DNA of 64,000 nucleotides from Streptomyces europaeiscabiei. Lineage in GTDB: Bacteria; Actinomycetota; Actinomycetes; Streptomycetales; Streptomycetaceae. The stretch lies in NCBI RefSeq assembly GCF_036346855.1, contig NZ_CP107841.1:1860001-1924000 (forward strand). The letters are read 5' to 3'. Under the pieces are notes generated by a model that saw only the letters and a list, made by a program, of their open reading frames with translations, had not been told where the DNA came from and made no database searches. Positions 63,760-64,000 of the stretch are shown piece by piece. The translations under genes and the position numbers were made by a program. Positions within the stretch are counted from its first letter, which is position 1. Every line of letters starts with the position of its first letter.

Positions 63760-64000
63760 TCAGTCCTTCTTTCCACGGGAGTTGCGCCTGCTCCTGCGCG
63801 CGCCCGGCACGGTGCGGCCGACGATCACGGTACGACGCTGCTCCTCGGCGGGCTCGCCCTCCCGGCGGCCGCCCATGGCCCGGCGTACGCCGTAGCCGAA
63901 GGCGGCGACCTTGACGAGGGGGCCGCCGAAGGTGGACGCGACGGTCGTGGAGAGCGCCGAGGCGTTCGACGTGACCTCCTGGACGTCGGACGCGATGGCG
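63760..64000 (-). CDS. DUF948 domain protein, C-terminal part (cut by window edge)
   Basis: The last 79 residues are visible. They read SDVQEVTSNASALSTTVAST and VKVAAFGYGVRRAMGGRR, then a basic tail ending NSRGKKD. The DUF948 helix repeats and membrane segment would lie outside the window. It is the first gene of the DUF948-DUF6167-alaS unit. The frame is open to the edge. Confidence 0.8.
   Translation of the reverse strand, partial: AIASDVQEVTSNASALSTTVASTFGGPLVKVAAFGYGVRRAMGGRREGEPAEEQRRTVIVGRTVPGARRSRRNSRGKKD

Overview
The window is a high-GC actinobacterial chromosome segment, almost certainly from a Streptomyces species. The evidence is strong third-position G/C bias, GTG starts, and the co-occurrence of bldD, sIHF, a GuaB1-type IMPDH relative and an ATPase-less PriA around the pyr and aro operons. 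The order metK-coaBC-rpoZ-gmk-sIHF-pyrF-pyrD-carB-carA-pyrC-pyrB-pyrR-bldD-nusB-efp-aroB-aroK-aroC-aroE-mltG-ruvX-alaS is the conserved core order of that genus as I know it. No rRNA, tRNA or CRISPR array was seen.

Layout. Positions 1-9.8 kb hold accessory genes: a truncated SDR tail, a divergent ROK regulator/MFS pair with a palindromic operator, a GH6 glycosidase, a DUF5995 protein, a nitrilase-type hydrolase followed by a flavin amine oxidase, and a second MFS exporter. Positions 9.9-16.5 kb hold a four-gene ABC importer (binding lipoprotein, two permeases, ATPase) followed by an unusual HAD-EEP fusion phosphatase. A divergent GntR/UTRA regulator controls the block, and a decayed TnpB transposon end sits between the ATPase and the fusion gene. 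Positions 16.5-31 kb hold an APC amino-acid permease with its Lrp regulator, guaB1, a repeat-rich gene-free stretch, a SorC regulator, rpe, an MMPL transporter, rsmB, fmt, a small HTH-like protein and priA. Positions 31-48 kb hold metK, coaBC, rpoZ, gmk, sIHF, the pyrimidine operon (pyrR first, with a PyrR-binding RNA hairpin over its ribosome binding site), bldD with its own operator, and nusB-efp. Positions 48-64 kb hold an altered M24 peptidase homologue, a P-loop kinase, the shikimate genes and mltG-ruvX-alaS plus two small envelope-associated genes. The shikimate block is interrupted twice: by an intact TnpB element between aroK and aroB, and by a two-subunit molybdenum hydroxylase between aroC and aroE.

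How the genes work together. The pyr block makes UMP from bicarbonate, glutamine and aspartate, except for pyrE, which is not here. The aro block covers AroB, AroE, AroK and AroC of the chorismate pathway. The metK/coaBC/fmt/rsmB/priA/efp/nusB/alaS genes are housekeeping genes of one-carbon, CoA, translation and replication metabolism. The most interesting non-housekeeping signals are the TnpB insertion, whose right end supplies the aroK stop codon, the solo TnpB end in front of the HAD-EEP gene, and the gene-free region upstream of guaB1. That region carries a large near-perfect inverted repeat and a GCGGT-based satellite.
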